DNA of 60,000 bases from Cryptomeria japonica (GCF_030272615.1 NC_081415.1:511941873-512001872); one strand, 5' to 3'; counted from the stretch's first letter, positions 1 through 10,643 are shown. Numbers and translations are program-made. The notes: generated from the letters alone by a model not told the origin.

Positions 1-1440
1 ACAAGGGTTTTTCCATGTAAGTCTTGTGTAATGTGGTGATCTCATGTCGATTATTGATTTTAGTTTTTAATTTACATTCTTAAATCTATTAATGATATTG
101 TATAAATTAATAACAATAATAATAATGGCAATTTATGAACAAGAAAATTTATTTTTGGATAAAATTAATAAAAAAAAAGATTCGTACACCTAAACTTTGA
201 GTTTTAATGCCCTACCCCATTCTATAGTGAGGCACCAACTATATAGTGCTAGAGTTTATAGATGAACATTTTTAAGAAATATTTTCTTTCACCTAAATTT
301 ATTTCAATTGAATAGGATTCAACCAAAAACATTCAATTAGACTAAACTATGACAAAATACCAAACTTTAACCAGTTTTACATGAAACATGGATTTTTATC
401 ATACATTAATACATATGTTATATATTAAATAAAATATTGCAATATTTCTTAAGTAATTTTACATAGTCAATTATTTCAATAGGACAAGTAACAAGACCTT
501 AAAAGAAAACCTATATCTTGCATCATAGGGGTGATTAAGAAGACCCTTCTCCACCATACATGGCTAGCACAAATCTTCATGTTGATGTGTGCCAATATTA
601 ATCTTGGACATTAACTACATTTCCAGCTCATCTCATTGTTTGTAGATGTCCCATCTTTATCTAATAACTATCGTAGAGTAAGTTTGTCCTATAGGAATAT
701 TAGATTAACATAGAAAAAACATTAGAGTATTTGTTTAGTATTATCATATATGTTCTACATCAATGTTAATGGAAGATATGTTACTATCTAATTTTATGTT
801 AAATTATGGTAAATATATTCTAGCACGGAATTAAAATGCTTTTTAATTTTAGGAGTAAAGAACAGGTTTGAAGGGATTTAATAAAGTACAAATTACATTT
901 TTTTGAAATTTTTTTTTAGTATCAAAATCTTTGTTTTCAGTTTGGAAGGAACTTTCTTGAAATTCTTCATTGACCTTAGCCTATTTATTTTCACCCTTAT
1001 CATTTTTTCTTTTTGATACTTCTAGTTCTTATGTTAGGACCAAATCTAGTAGGCATCCTTCCAACCTTATATTTTCCATCTACATAGCATTGCTCCTAAC
1101 AACCTTATTGATATTTCTATTTAATTTTAGCACGTCCTTATACAAATCCTTCTATTCAACTCTAGTCTAGACCTTACTAGTTACAAGCCCATCATTTAGT
1201 AATACACTTTTCCAAATCTTACTCATTTTGATTAAAACTAAAAATCACACTACAATAATACCTATTAATACTTGTACATCTCTTTCCTGAATGTTTGCAT
1301 TCAAAGAAAATTGTTTACCTTTTTTCTTTCCTAGAGCTTTTCCATTGTATTTTATAGCCAATATATTTATGACATTAGTAACTTAATAAAAAAAATCTTG
1401 CTTGTATTTGATATACCCTATCTTTCCGCTAGTGGGTTAT
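1..1440. repeat. Old non-coding segment I of a repeated background
   Basis: I see no gene here. Blocks at about 210-360, 600-800 and 1030-1340 resemble blocks in the same order at 48.6-49.3 kb, and partly at 21.7-22.05 and 53.45 kb. Examples are the stretch around the word TATAGTG near 220-260, the 'gttctacatcaatgttaatgg' type stretch near 750, and the stretch ending in the cacactacaataatacctatt-like words near 1250. The similarity is visible but eroded. The segment is therefore best read as one copy of an ancient duplicated, non-coding unit. Confidence 0.5.
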
Positions 1441-1795
1441 ACTTTTTGTAGCTTTTGGCCTGTTGCGCCCTACTTTTCAACGCATACGCATTTTGGTTGG
1501 TATAGTGCTATTTGGGAAGGACAATTGACTGATCAGACAAAGGTTTAAACAGAACACCGCTACAGTTTACAAACGTTTGTCAAAGTTTATAACTTTTCGT
1601 AGACTTTGGCCTACCTGTTCAACGCGATTTCAAGTCCCTGACAACTGCCTTTGTTCGTATAAAATTTCTACACTAATTGCGTACCGTTTCCCACTCGCTA
1701 TTCCACGCAAATTATTTAAGCATAATAAACTGCAATGTGAACAGATCTGACGGCTCGTGATCTGCATCCTTTTTGTCTTCGACCATCTCTATTAA
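1441..1795 (+). repeat. GC-richer block related to the 'TTTGGCC..TTCAAC' repeats
   Basis: This stretch is richer in GC than its surroundings. It contains two eroded versions of a block found again at 45.5, 45.65, 49.9, 54.0 and 54.1 kb (a TTTGGCC word followed by CTGTTCAAC and then TTTCTAC). Its end, around 1733-1765, also resembles 54455-54490 (AATGTG, GTGAACAG, GGCTC). A TATTTAAG word lies near 1715. The block may be an old promoter or leader preceding the open frame at 1803-2123, but nothing proves transcription. Confidence 0.4.
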
Positions 1796-1802
1796 CTAAT
1801 GA

Positions 1803-2123
1803 AATTGTAAAAGCATCTTGCGATATTACTCCCCCCGTGTATTTGATAGTGATGCTAACCTAGGACAGACCTATCGTGATGTGGTGAAGACAATCCTTGA
1901 TCGTGAAGGTTTCCTTGCATCTACTGAGTTCATTAAAAATAATGGAATATCTCTCATGGCCAATGCTCCTAGAATGGAATCAGGAGGATTATTCGGGCTC
2001 GAGGAAGATGGATTGGGAAGGGGAAGCTTCATCAATGGAGGAGATGATAGACATGGAGAAGATGGCAAAGTGTCTTCTAACCCTAAGATTCTCTCTGTCT
2101 CCCCTAATTTAGATATGATATAA
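1803..2123 (+). CDS. Unrecognised open frame of about 100 codons, no upstream ATG
   Basis: The frame is open from just after a TGA at 1800 to the TAA at 2121-2123. It begins without an ATG: the codon at 1818 is TTG and the first in-frame ATG is at 1956. It would therefore be either an exon of a broken gene or a 5'-truncated remnant. The translation contains a plausible soluble segment (TYRDVVKTILDREGF) followed by a Gly-, Glu- and Asp-rich tail (LFGLEEDGLGRG). I do not recognise a family. There is an open frame on the opposite strand (1871-2158), but it is low-complexity Pro/Ser sequence and looks like the shadow. The frame lies directly downstream of the GC-richer block at 1441-1795. Confidence 0.3.
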   Translation, partial: NCKSILRYYSPRVFDSDANLGQTYRDVVKTILDREGFLASTEFIKNNGISLMANAPRMESGGLFGLEEDGLGRGSFINGGDDRHGEDGKVSSNPKILSVSPNLDMI

Positions 2124-2375
2124 GCTTTGAAATTTGACAAAAATGGATTGAAAGGCATAGTTATTTTCTTTCTTTATTTGGAACCTTACAATTATCCTTT
2201 TTAGAAAGGAAAAAAATTGGGTATTCATGCCTCATTTTACAAATTTTTTTCAAAAGGGCTTGTTTGTTGTTTATTTTTAGAAACCACTTTACAAAGGATA
2301 TGGTTATTAAAAAGGAGTTTTAGAATATGAGAATCCATTTTATAGGCCCTTCGTTAGACTCTTAATGGGAATTTT

Positions 2376-2545
2376 GAGGAGGTTGTATCCTGGTTAGCTC
2401 CTAGGTTGCTTGAAATCTAAGCCACCCCCTAGCAACTTTGTAAATTTATCGCCAAATTGTGAGGAGGTTGCATCCAGGTTAGCTCCTAGGTTGCTTGAAA
2501 TTTAAGCCACCCCCCCAGCAGTTTTGTAAATTTATCCCCAAAGTG
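2376..2545. repeat. 85-bp tandem duplication, two copies
   Basis: The unit starts with GAGGAGGTTG at 2376 and again at 2461, a period of 85 bp. The two copies differ at only a few positions (for example TATCCTGG against CATCCAGG, and an extended C run in copy 2). The surrounding 2160-2636 stretch holds no gene that I can see. Confidence 0.85.
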
Positions 2546-2636
2546 TTAAAACATAGGAAATGTACAAAAAGTGGAAGAGGCAAGATTGATTCTACCTTAT
2601 TAAATACTAGAGTTCTAGGATATCTATTGCACTAGA

Positions 2637-3790
2637 GGTAGAACATCCTAAGGTCATATCAATACAAGTGAAGGAGTTGTTGATAGGGATTGATAAGAGA
2701 ATGTTTAAGTCCATACATGCAATACCAACTATACTAGAACCGAATAAAGATGCAGAATGGAGGATGTGTACTAACTCAAGAACCACCAATAACATCACTA
2801 TGAAGTGTAGGTTCCAATTGCTAAGGATGGATGACATTATGGACTATTTGAGTGGAGTAGAATATTACACAAAGATTTACCTAAAGAGTGGATACAATCA
2901 AATCATAATAAGAGAAGAAGATGAATAGAAGAATTCATCTTAAACTAGTGAGGGATTGTATGAATGGTTGGTGATGTCTTTAAGATTGACTAATGCAACA
3001 AGTACTTTCATGAGGCTGATGAGGTATTGAAGTAGTTCTTGGGTAAGTTTTCTATGTTTTACTTGGGTGATATTCTAGTTTTTAGTGAGACTAGAGAAGA
3101 GCATTTGTGGCATATCAGAGAAGTATTTCAGAGGTTGAGAGAAGAGAAGCTACTAATAAGCATCAAGAAGTGTAGTATCATGAAGATAGAATTGGTATAT
3201 TTGGGATTTCTCATTGTCGTAGAAGGATTGAAGATGGACTTGGATAAGGTTAGAGAAATTGTTGAATGGCCTACACTAGTAAATGTTGAGGAGGTAATAT
3301 ATTTTCGTGGATTGGCCACTTTCCATAGGAAGTTCATCAAAAAATTTAGTACCAAATGTACACCTATGACTAAGACAATGAGAGGAGGAAGGAAATATTT
3401 CAAGTGGATATCTAGAGCACAAATGATGACTAAAATGTTGAAGTAGAAGGTAAGAGAACTACTAGTATTAGTCTTGTTAGCTTTCAGTAAGGTATTTCAA
3501 GTTTATTGTGATGCTAGTGAAAATGCAAGAGGAGCAATGTTAAGTCAAGAAGTAAGATGAAGAACATATTCTAGTGAAAAGTTGAATGATGCTAAGAAAA
3601 TATATTCAGTCTATAATAATGATTTCCATGTCATTATTCAAGTTTTGAAGAAGTGAAGACATTACTTTTTGCCTTAAGAATTTGTATTATACACTGATCA
3701 TCAAGCTTTGTAGTATCTAAATAGTCAAAATAAGTTGAATAAGAGGCATATGAGATGGGTTGAATTCTTGTAGAGTTACACATCTGCATT
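2637..3790 (+). pseudogene. pol: Ty3/gypsy reverse transcriptase and RNase H remnant (element 1)
   Basis: This is the 5'-truncated polymerase of a Ty3/gypsy element. Recognisable RT words in order are WRMCTNSRTTN (from about 2758), YYTKIYLKSGYNQI (about 2860), EGLYEWLVM (about 2950), the active-site region at 3060-3071, and KKCSIMKIELVYLGF (about 3165). The RT active site reads YLGD where the family has Y-x-D-D, so the first metal-binding aspartate is gone. RNase H follows (VYCDASENARGAMLSQ about 3500, YTDHQAL about 3695). Stops and frame changes occur at 2926, 3443, 3560, 3655 and elsewhere. Several stops replace an expected Gln (for example before YLNSQ at about 3711). No 5' LTR, gag or protease is visible upstream. 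The copy is dead. The family assignment is firm, the clade less so. Confidence 0.9.
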
Positions 3791-5150
3791 GAAGCATAGG
3801 AGTGGTAAGTCAAAAAAAGTTACAGATGGATTGAGCCAAAGGAGGAATCTATTGTTAGAAATGAGAGTGGAAGTATTAGATTTTGATAAACTTAAATATT
3901 TCTATGAGGATGACCTTGATTTTGAAGAAGCATGGAAAGGATGTAAAGAAACAACAATTATAGATAGAAGTTAGTGTTTGGATTACTTCATTTAGGAGTA
4001 TATTCAGTTCAAGGGAAATTAGTTATGTATTTTAAGGTATTCAATAAGAGAGAATTTGATCAAAGAAAAATGTAGTGAAGGATTAGAAAGACACTTTGTT
4101 AATGACAAGATGGTCGCATTTGTGAGTAAACACTACTTTTACCTACAAATGTATAAGGATATCTAGAAGTATGTTCAAAGTTACGAAAAATATCAAGTTC
4201 CAAAGGGAAGTAGTAAGAATAATGGATTATACAAACATTTGATAGTACCAAAAAAACCTTGGGAAGACATTAACATAGATTACATATTGGGGTTTCTAAG
4301 GACACAAATAGTCAATGATTCAATATTGGTACTTAAGGACAAATTTTCTAAAATGGCACATTTCATTCCTTGCAAGAAGACAAATGTTGTGGTGCATGTT
4401 GTAAATGTATTTTTCAAGCAGATTTTTAGATTGCATGGATTACTAAAGAGTAAAATTTCAAACTATGATACAAAGTTCATTGGATATTTTTGGAGGATAT
4501 TATGGAAGAAGATGAAGATAGACTTAAAATTTACTTCAACATATCATATGTAGACTAATGGACAAACAAAAGTAGTAAACAAAAGTTTGGGTAACATGTT
4601 AAGGTGTTTGGTAGGAGAAAAATAGGAAATTGGGATATAGTTCTACCGCAAGTAGAGTTTCCATACAATAATTCAATAAACTAGAGTACTTGGGGAAGAG
4701 ACCATTTGAGATAGTGACTTAAATACATCTTAGAGGAGTTTCGTAGATTGGAGACATAAGTAGGGAGAGTAAGAGTACAAAAGAAAAATATTTTATCTTG
4801 GTACATGGAGATAGTACATAAATAGGTCCAAAAACATTTGAAGGATATGAACAATAAGTATAAGTAATACATGGATGAGAAGATGAGACATAAGAAGTTT
4901 TCTATTGGGGATGAATTCATGATATATCTTTAAAAAATTTCCTAGGATGCACATATAATGAGTTAAATATTGCAAGTACATAGACCATGTAAGATCCCTA
5001 GGAAGTTTGATTTAGGAAATTTATGCACATATAATAAGTTAAATATGGGAAGTACATAGACCATATAAGATTCCTCGTATGCACATATAATGAGTTAAAT
5101 ATGGGAAGTACATAGACCATGTAGACACTTGAAATATTACCTATTTTCAT
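3791..5150 (+). pseudogene. pol: Ty3/gypsy integrase remnant (element 1)
   Basis: This continues the same polyprotein. The RNase H tail and connection run from HRSGKSKKVTDGLSQ (about 3793). The zinc-binding N-terminal integrase region is badly eroded (about 4030-4200). The catalytic core begins at PWEDINIDYILGF (about 4257) and continues through KFSKMAHFIPCKKT and HGLLKSKISNYDTKFIG to about 4640. The conserved first Asp is kept in INIDYI and the second in NYDTKF. Multiple stops break the frame (for example after TSTYHM at 4551). From about 4640 the sequence is very degenerate and includes a local tandem repeat at 4947-5122. Confidence 0.85.
4947..5122 (+). repeat. Three-copy tandem repeat inside the gypsy linker
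   Basis: Three near-identical units start with ATGCACATATAATRAG at 4947, 5023 and 5079, and each continues through AAGTACATAGACCAT. The spacings are 76 and 56 bp, because the first unit carries extra sequence before the next copy. The repeat sits between the integrase core and the chromodomain remnant of gypsy element 1, where no repeat is expected, so it arose after or during decay. Confidence 0.85.
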
Positions 5151-5250
5151 TGTTGTAGATATCTATGAGAACCATGGAATACACTCACATGGTACTAGAA
5201 ATGGAGCTTGTTTGGAGGATCAAGTACAATGTCAACAACTAAAACAAATT

Positions 5251-5370
5251 GAGCAGATCTTGGACACCAAAATGGCAAATATCATTAGGAACAAACAATA
5301 TAAAGAGTATGTGGTGAAGTGGAAAGGTAGACCACCACAAGATTGAACATTGATTTTCTTAGGCTGAGGT
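5251..5370 (+). pseudogene. Chromodomain remnant of gypsy element 1
   Basis: The frame reads EQILDTKMANIIRNKQYKEY, then VVKWKGRPPQD, a stop, and TLIF. This matches the chromodomain that plant chromoviruses carry at the C-terminus of integrase: an ILD start, the aromatic and Lys-rich VKWKG strand, and a following W position that is here a stop (TGA, expected Trp). In the family this domain directs integration toward chromatin marked by histone methylation. Its presence places element 1 among chromoviruses. The domain is broken by the stop at the expected Trp and another in the following helix. Confidence 0.75.
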
Positions 5371-5438
5371 AGACCGCATTTCTCTCCCTTTAGCCCTGAC
5401 AAATTGAGAGGATCACATTCTTTCCAACCCTAGGTGTC

Positions 5439-5630
5439 TGATGAAGGAGCATCCCTAGTTGAAGAGAAATCCCACATCAACCAAAAATATTTCTTTCCTT
5501 GCATTTCACTTTTAGTTGTCTTAATATCTTTCTCTTCATGTCTTGTTGATCATAATTTACACACTACACAAAAACATCTACAACATACCTAGAGATATTG
5601 TGATTTTCATTTTTCATCACTATGTTATCA
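5439..5630 (+). repeat. Second LTR-like start next to the gypsy LTR
   Basis: The sequence TGATGAAGGAGCATCCC at 5439 resembles the start of the adjacent LTR at 5631 (TGATGCAGGAGTATCCC). Similarity continues for about 50 bp through CATCAACCAAAAA and then stops. It may be the beginning of the 3' LTR of element 1, partly replaced by or fused to the LTR of element 2. It could also be an LTR variant. I cannot decide between these without related copies. Confidence 0.5.
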
Positions 5631-6413
5631 TGATGCAGGAGTATCCCTGGTTCATGGCAATCTTGCATCAACCAAAAAAAAATTCTGTTCAGTTTGTTTC
5701 CTATTTGCACTTTCAACATTTCTTTTTGCGCTTATTTGCATTTTCTCACCAGATCTGAGGGGGCTAGATTTTGATTGTGGACATGTTCATCTACCTTATC
5801 CTATGTCCACAAGATGATTGGATCTTTTTCCATAATTTGAGACAATTTTCTGGCATAGAACACTAGAACCTCTTTGACCTATTGGCAGATCTTGTGGATC
5901 ACTTTCATAGCTTGCAAATATTCAGTTCATTGTTCCTAACATTCCTTCATGTGTGGCCAACCATCCCTTGGGTCCATAGTTGATTCTATGGATTTTTTGG
6001 AGGGATCTCTTTGGGGGAGGCCAACCTTGTTGTTTTACATGTTTTATCTTGTTCGTCGACATTTGTTCCATCTTGGTCCAATGTGGATCAATATTGATCA
6101 TATAAATTAATGTAATTATGCATGTATAATAAAATTATTAGGACATAGAAGAATAATCTGAAGGTTAGGAGATCCAAAGTTGGCTTGCATTCTTGCTTGA
6201 ACCCGGATGTTGCATAACGCGCATGCTTTGTACTCAGGCCTGTGAGACGAATCTTGTAAGCCTGCATGTTGTCGATAGTTTGTAACTAATTTTCATGATA
6301 TAATTTAGTTTGTCTCTGCATCGCCTCCATAACATTGAATTGTTTTCTTCTGTGTAACTCTTGTAGCATGGTCCAAATTGTTCTCTTTGAGGACCCTCCC
6401 TTTCCTACTTGCA
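5631..6413 (+). repeat. Ty3/gypsy LTR, left copy
   Basis: This stretch is repeated at 15782-16561 in the same orientation. Shared words include GTGGACATGTTCATCTACC, ACCTATTGGCAGATCTTG, TGCATGTATAATAAAATTAT and CTTTGTAACTAATTTTCATG-like sequence. It starts TGATG and ends TTGCA. A tRNA-type primer site follows five bases downstream, so the 3' boundary at 6413 is well supported. It is probably the 5' LTR of gypsy element 2. A TATA-like word (ATATAAATTAATGTAAT) near 6100 could be the core promoter. Confidence 0.85.
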
Positions 6414-6418
6414 TCTAG

Positions 6419-6430
6419 TGGTATTAGAGA
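6419..6430 (+). other. Primer-binding site (initiator-Met tRNA type)
   Basis: The sequence TGGTATTAGAGA lies five bases after the LTR end. It matches TGGTATCAGAGC, the initiator-methionine tRNA complement used by most plant LTR retrotransposons, except for a C to T change and the last base. Its position marks 5631-6413 as a 5' LTR. Confidence 0.8.
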
Positions 6431-6523
6431 GTTTCATTTTGAAGATTGTGGAGTCCTATAATATTTTGTTGTAGGGTGGCAGATTGCGGATCCAACTTGC
6501 AACTGCAAAGGACTAGCATAAAG

Positions 6524-7620
6524 ATGTCCCAACAAAATTCCAGAGGTGTTGGTGCCCATGGAAATGTAGACCTTGCTCTGATGAAAATGTTGAGAGGAAT
6601 TACAACCCAATTAGAAGTTGTTGAAACTAACCAGAGGAGAGGTCAACATATTTAAGATGTAAGTGATGATGAGGAAGAAGAAGTAACTGGAGAACAAGGA
6701 GAAAATTCATCGGTGAAGGATCTAGACGAAGAGAGGTTTATAAGAGAATTGTCAAGAGTGAATAGAAGACCATATTTTACCCCACCAAAGTATGATGGCA
6801 AGATGGATTTAGATGAATTTTTAGATTGGATCATGAAGATAGAAAGTATTTTGATTTTGAAGGCACTGCAGAAGATAGAAAGGTGAGATATGCTTGCACT
6901 AAGTTCAAAGGTCATGCATCTCTTTCGTGGGAACATTTGTAGGTAGATAGAAAGAGACAAAGTAAAGAGAAGATCAAATCTTAGGAATGGACAGTTAGTA
7001 TGTTGAAATCAAAGTTTATGCTTGCTAACTATCAAGTCAATCTTTTTCAGAAGTTGCAGAACTTGAAGTAGAAGGAATCTAGTGTGAAAGAGTATACCAA
7101 AGCATTCTACAAATTTAATATCAGATCCAAACATACTAATGATGAGATTGAACAAGTCGTTAGATATTTGAATGGGTTGTGGATGTATATATAAGATGAA
7201 ATTAGCTTAATCAAGTTGTAGAGTGTTGAAGAAGCTCACCAATATACCATAAAAAAGGAGGAGAAGTTGAACAAAAGACATGAGTAGAAGCAAAGAGGTA
7301 GAGGTAGAAGGTTTTCCAAAGTCCAAGATTTCACGGAGGAAGAAGCTATTTGGAGGAATAGTACCCTGTATAGATCAGAATAAAGACAAGAAAGTTAGAA
7401 AAGATGATAGTTCATACTGGAATGATGATAGAATTTTTTACCAGAGAAGAGAACCTGATGGATATTAGAGTGATGGTTATGGAAAAGATGACAAAAGACA
7501 AGATAAAAGAGTGTTTAGAGGAACCTTCTTTAAGTGCGAAGGAGAAGGACATTGTGCCTTTTAATGTAAGAATACCAAGAACACTAGAAGGACAACATTG
7601 GTAGAAGAAGACCATACCAA
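6524..7620 (+). pseudogene. gag: Ty3/gypsy gag remnant (element 2)
   Basis: The remnant begins with an ATG at 6524 (MSQQNSRGVGAHGNVDLALM). Gag-like words follow: an acidic linker (SDDEEEEVTGEQGENS, about 6660), RRPYFTPPKYDGKMDLDEFL (about 6760), and a basic region before a CCHC knuckle at about 7528-7567. The knuckle reads FKCEGEGHCAF, stop, C. The first Cys is replaced by Phe and the residue before the last Cys is a stop, so nucleic-acid binding would be lost. The frame is broken repeatedly between 6650 and 7280. The protein would form the particle shell in a live element. The nearest neighbours are the primer site upstream and the protease downstream. Confidence 0.85.
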
Positions 7621-7739
7621 ACTGACTATATACCAGAAGATGGAGAATAGTTGGTGATGAGAAGAACTTTCTATCATACCGGAGATGATGATGAGCCCTT
7701 GTAGAAGAGGAATTTGTTCAAGACAAGATGTAAAGTATC

Positions 7740-8150
7740 TGGTAAGTGTTGTAACATCATTATTGGTAGTGGTAATTCAGATAATCTTGTTTTAGAGAAG
7801 ATGGTAAATAAGTTGAAGTTGGAAAGATTGAAGAACCCTAAGCCTTATCAGATAGCATGGATTTAGGATGATCATAAGTTACTAGTGAGTGAACAATGTT
7901 TAGTGAAATTGAACATTACATATTATCATGAAGTTTTGTGTGATATAATGTCTATGGATATTTGTCATATCTTGTTGGCTAGAACTTGGCAGTATGATAG
8001 ACAAGCAATACTTGATGGGAGGAAGAACATATACACTATTGCTGCAAATGGGATGAAGAATACCTTGTTTCCCTTGGAGGAGCCTTTGAAGAGTGAAGTT
8101 TGTACAAGTACCAGAATTTCTTTTGTGGATGGAAGGAAATTTTAATATGG
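7740..8150 (+). pseudogene. pol: Ty3/gypsy aspartic protease remnant (element 2)
   Basis: The frame CNIIIGSGNSDNLV at about 7750 corresponds to the retropepsin active site, which in this family reads D-S-G. Here codons 7765-7773 give GSG, so the catalytic Asp is replaced by Gly. Downstream words KLKLERLKNPKPYQIAW, SEQCLVKLNI, CDIMSMDICHILLARTW and QYDRQAILDGRKNIYT (to about 8040) fit the protease-to-RT stretch of conifer-type gypsy elements. The stop at 7864-7866 replaces an expected Leu or Gln. The copy is inactive. Confidence 0.85.
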
Positions 8151-8329
8151 GATGATACATGAGAATGTGTGTTTTTCCTTAGTTCCTAGGAAGACTGTGA
8201 ATCCGAAGCATGAAGAATAACAACTAGAGGAGATAAGGGAGTTACTGATAGAATATGGAGACATCATTTTAGATAATGTACCTGATGGATTACCCCATTC
8301 TGAGAAGTATCAATCATTGCATGGACCTA

Positions 8330-8892
8330 ATTATCGAAGCTAGTTTTCCTAATAAAGAAGCAAACTAGATGACACCAACAGAGAATAAGGAATTGAATAG
8401 ACAGGTACAAGATTTGTTGAGGAAAGTTTTGATCATAGAAAGCTTGAGTTCTTGTACAGTGCTAGCAGTGTTAACATTAAAAAAGGATGGACAATGGAGG
8501 ATGTGTACTAAGTCTAGAACAATAAACAAGATCACAGTGAAGTATAGATTCCCTTTTCCTATGATAGATGACATAATGGATTGTTTGAGTGAAGCTAGAT
8601 ACTACACAAAGATAGACTTCAAGAGTGGATGCCATCATATTAGAATCAGAGAAGGAGATGAGTGGAAGACAACATTCAAGACAGATGAAGGGTTGTATGA
8701 ATGGTTGGTGATGCCTTTTGGATTGTCTAATGCACCAAGTACTTTCATGAGGTTGATGAATAAGGTATTGAATAAATCCCTAGGTAACTTTGTTATTGTA
8801 TATTAGGATAACATTTTGATAATCAGTAAGACCAACCAAGAACACATGTTGCATTTGAGACAAGTTTTGCAGAGCTTGAGAGAAGAAAAGTT
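8330..8892 (+). pseudogene. pol: Ty3/gypsy reverse transcriptase, 5' part (element 2)
   Basis: Clear RT words run from [13 protein letters not shown] (about 8388) through [71 protein letters not shown] and FVIVY. The catalytic motif at 8801-8812 reads Tyr, stop, Asp, Asn instead of Y-x-D-D: a TAG replaces the second position and the second Asp is Asn. The frame then runs into EEHMLHLRQ-like sequence and stops at REEKL (8892), where a LINE is inserted. The same protein resumes at 14663. The frame from about 8369 is otherwise open, so this part is less decayed than element 1. Confidence 0.92.
8879..8892. repeat. Left target-site duplication of LINE copy 1
   Basis: The 14-mer AGAGAAGAAAAGTT is repeated exactly at 14649-14662. 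The two copies flank LINE copy 1 and both lie in the RT codons for REEKL, so the duplication proves a target-primed insertion into gypsy element 2. Confidence 0.93.
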
Positions 8893-8959
8893 ATTTTTGA
8901 TAAAGATAACTAGTTTTACATGGACTCGAAACCAAAAGTTTTACAAAATACGGCCATCA

Positions 8960-10643
8960 CCCAAACAGACATAAACCAACAACAAAATAGGGGAGCACCT
9001 CAGAAGAGTCAGGAAAGTAAAAGAGACACAGACAACAAAAGAAAAGAAAAGAAAAAAAATCAATTAAGAGAGTGCACCCACTCCTTGTTCTTCTGGATAG
9101 AAATCTTATTTCCTGCAGCTCCTCCATAATGAATCTAGAGGGTACCCTTATTACTGCTCCTACTTCTGGTCCTAGAAATAGGGCATGTGGATTTTTTGTC
9201 TCCAACAACCATTTCTTCACCTCCAAGATCTTTCTCAAGTTCACTGTGAATGGATCTATATTCCACAATCATGGCATTGATCTTTTCAAGCCCCTCTATA
9301 CTATTATTCATGGCTTCCTTTCTTATGTCGACCAGGTTCTTGAGGTTTTTCTTTATCTCCACCATAGACTATTCCACCTTTTCAATTCTTTGTTCATGGT
9401 TGCATTTCATCAACTCGACATCTTGAGAGAGCTTCTGGGTATCAATTTCACTCTCCACCCACTTCTAGAAACTCTCCTAGATTCTAGTCACTTTCATCAC
9501 CAGGTTCATTAGCGTACTATTCTTCTGTAACCCATTGTCCTCTTCTTTAGACATGGTCCTCCACTTTTCCTTCAAGACGTTATTTGGAATGTCCAGTTTA
9601 ATTTTCGAGTCTGAAGTCTTCAGACCATAGTCCTTAGCCACAAGATTCTTCTTTTTAGAAAGGGGTTCGACCTTAGAAATTAGTTTGCTGGTAGATTTAT
9701 ATTTGTTGGCTGCCCATCTAGGGGGATTCTTACTGCTAAACGTCCCAAGGGTGACCATCATCTCACCTTCATCCACTGGCTTGTAATCAGGGTCATCAAA
9801 AGGAATGGCACCCCCACTATCCTCTAAATCCATTTCTGAGTCAAAGACATCCTGAATATTAGTATGCTAGCCTTTCTCAGATAGGGAGTGCACAACTTCA
9901 AGGTACTCCATGATGAGCACAATAAACCCTTCATGAAGAATAGGATTATTTGAATTCTCCATATATTTTTCAAGACTATTCTCTAAAGAGGAGGCAAGAT
10001 AGAAAGGAATAGAAATGATTTTACCATGCCTAAAATGATTCAAAATGGTAAAATGGTAGCAAAAGATACTATCATATCTTCCATCGAGTGTAATATACAT
10101 CATGATGGACTCGACCATGTCTTCCCAGGGAGCCATAAGATCTTTCCTATTATAGCCACCATCAGGCATTTTGTTAACTCTTGAGCGCTCCTTGTCTTTG
10201 TCGAAAAAATTTACCAAGTCCTCCTCCCCAGTTTTCCTATTTCTATTGAACCTTCTTCCATTCATCGCCAGACCAGTAACCATCACCACCAAGGTTTCAT
10301 CCAGCTAGTAATGAGCACCATAAGCCCTCAAGATCCCTTTCTTCCACCCATTGATAAAGGATTCTGTGAGTAGAGGAGAAGGGCTGTGAAGTCTATCCAA
10401 GAAGGGGACATTTCCCCCATCAACGATTTCCTGCCACACCTCTTTGTTTTTCTTCCATTTCTCACAAGTAGATGTTCTTGCATGTTCTTTTCCCCACCCA
10501 TATTGATCTAGGTTTCCAAACAACAGGAAATGGCCCACACCTAAGAAGTCTCTAAACAGTCGTAGGAAATGGGCCACACCAGAAAAGTCTCCAAACAATA
10601 GCAGAAAATAGGCCACACAATTAGACTGAAAATCCAAGTACAA
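8960..10643 (-). pseudogene. LINE ORF3: conserved block plus coiled coil, copy 1
   Basis: Reading the - strand from 10643, the N-terminus has hydrophobic repeats of about 13 residues (SGVAHFLRLFRDF type), then CEKWKKNKEVWQEIVDGG. A conserved block from about 10310 follows: LDETLVVMVTGLAMNGRRF, DGRYDSIFCYHFTILNHFR, SIPFYLASSLENSL, NPILHEGFIVLIM. After a stop at about 9867 the frame continues as an acidic and basic linker (9833-9477). It ends in coiled-coil-like sequence (SMVEIKKNLKNLVDIRKE and EGLEKINAMIVEYRSIHSEL, 9365-9135). LINE copy 2 codes for the same order. I know no function. The block faintly recalls plant transposon-associated domains with an LNHFR-like helix, which is only an impression. 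Stops at about 10308, 9867 and 9475 make this copy a pseudogene. Confidence 0.7.

Noticed and set aside
1871-2158. 95-codon - strand frame
   Set aside because: Pro/Ser/Leu low-complexity translation opposite the more plausible + strand frame at 1803-2123.
9072-9512. 146-codon open frame on the + strand
   Set aside because: It is the antisense shadow of LINE ORF3 coiled-coil sequence on the - strand and shows no family resemblance.
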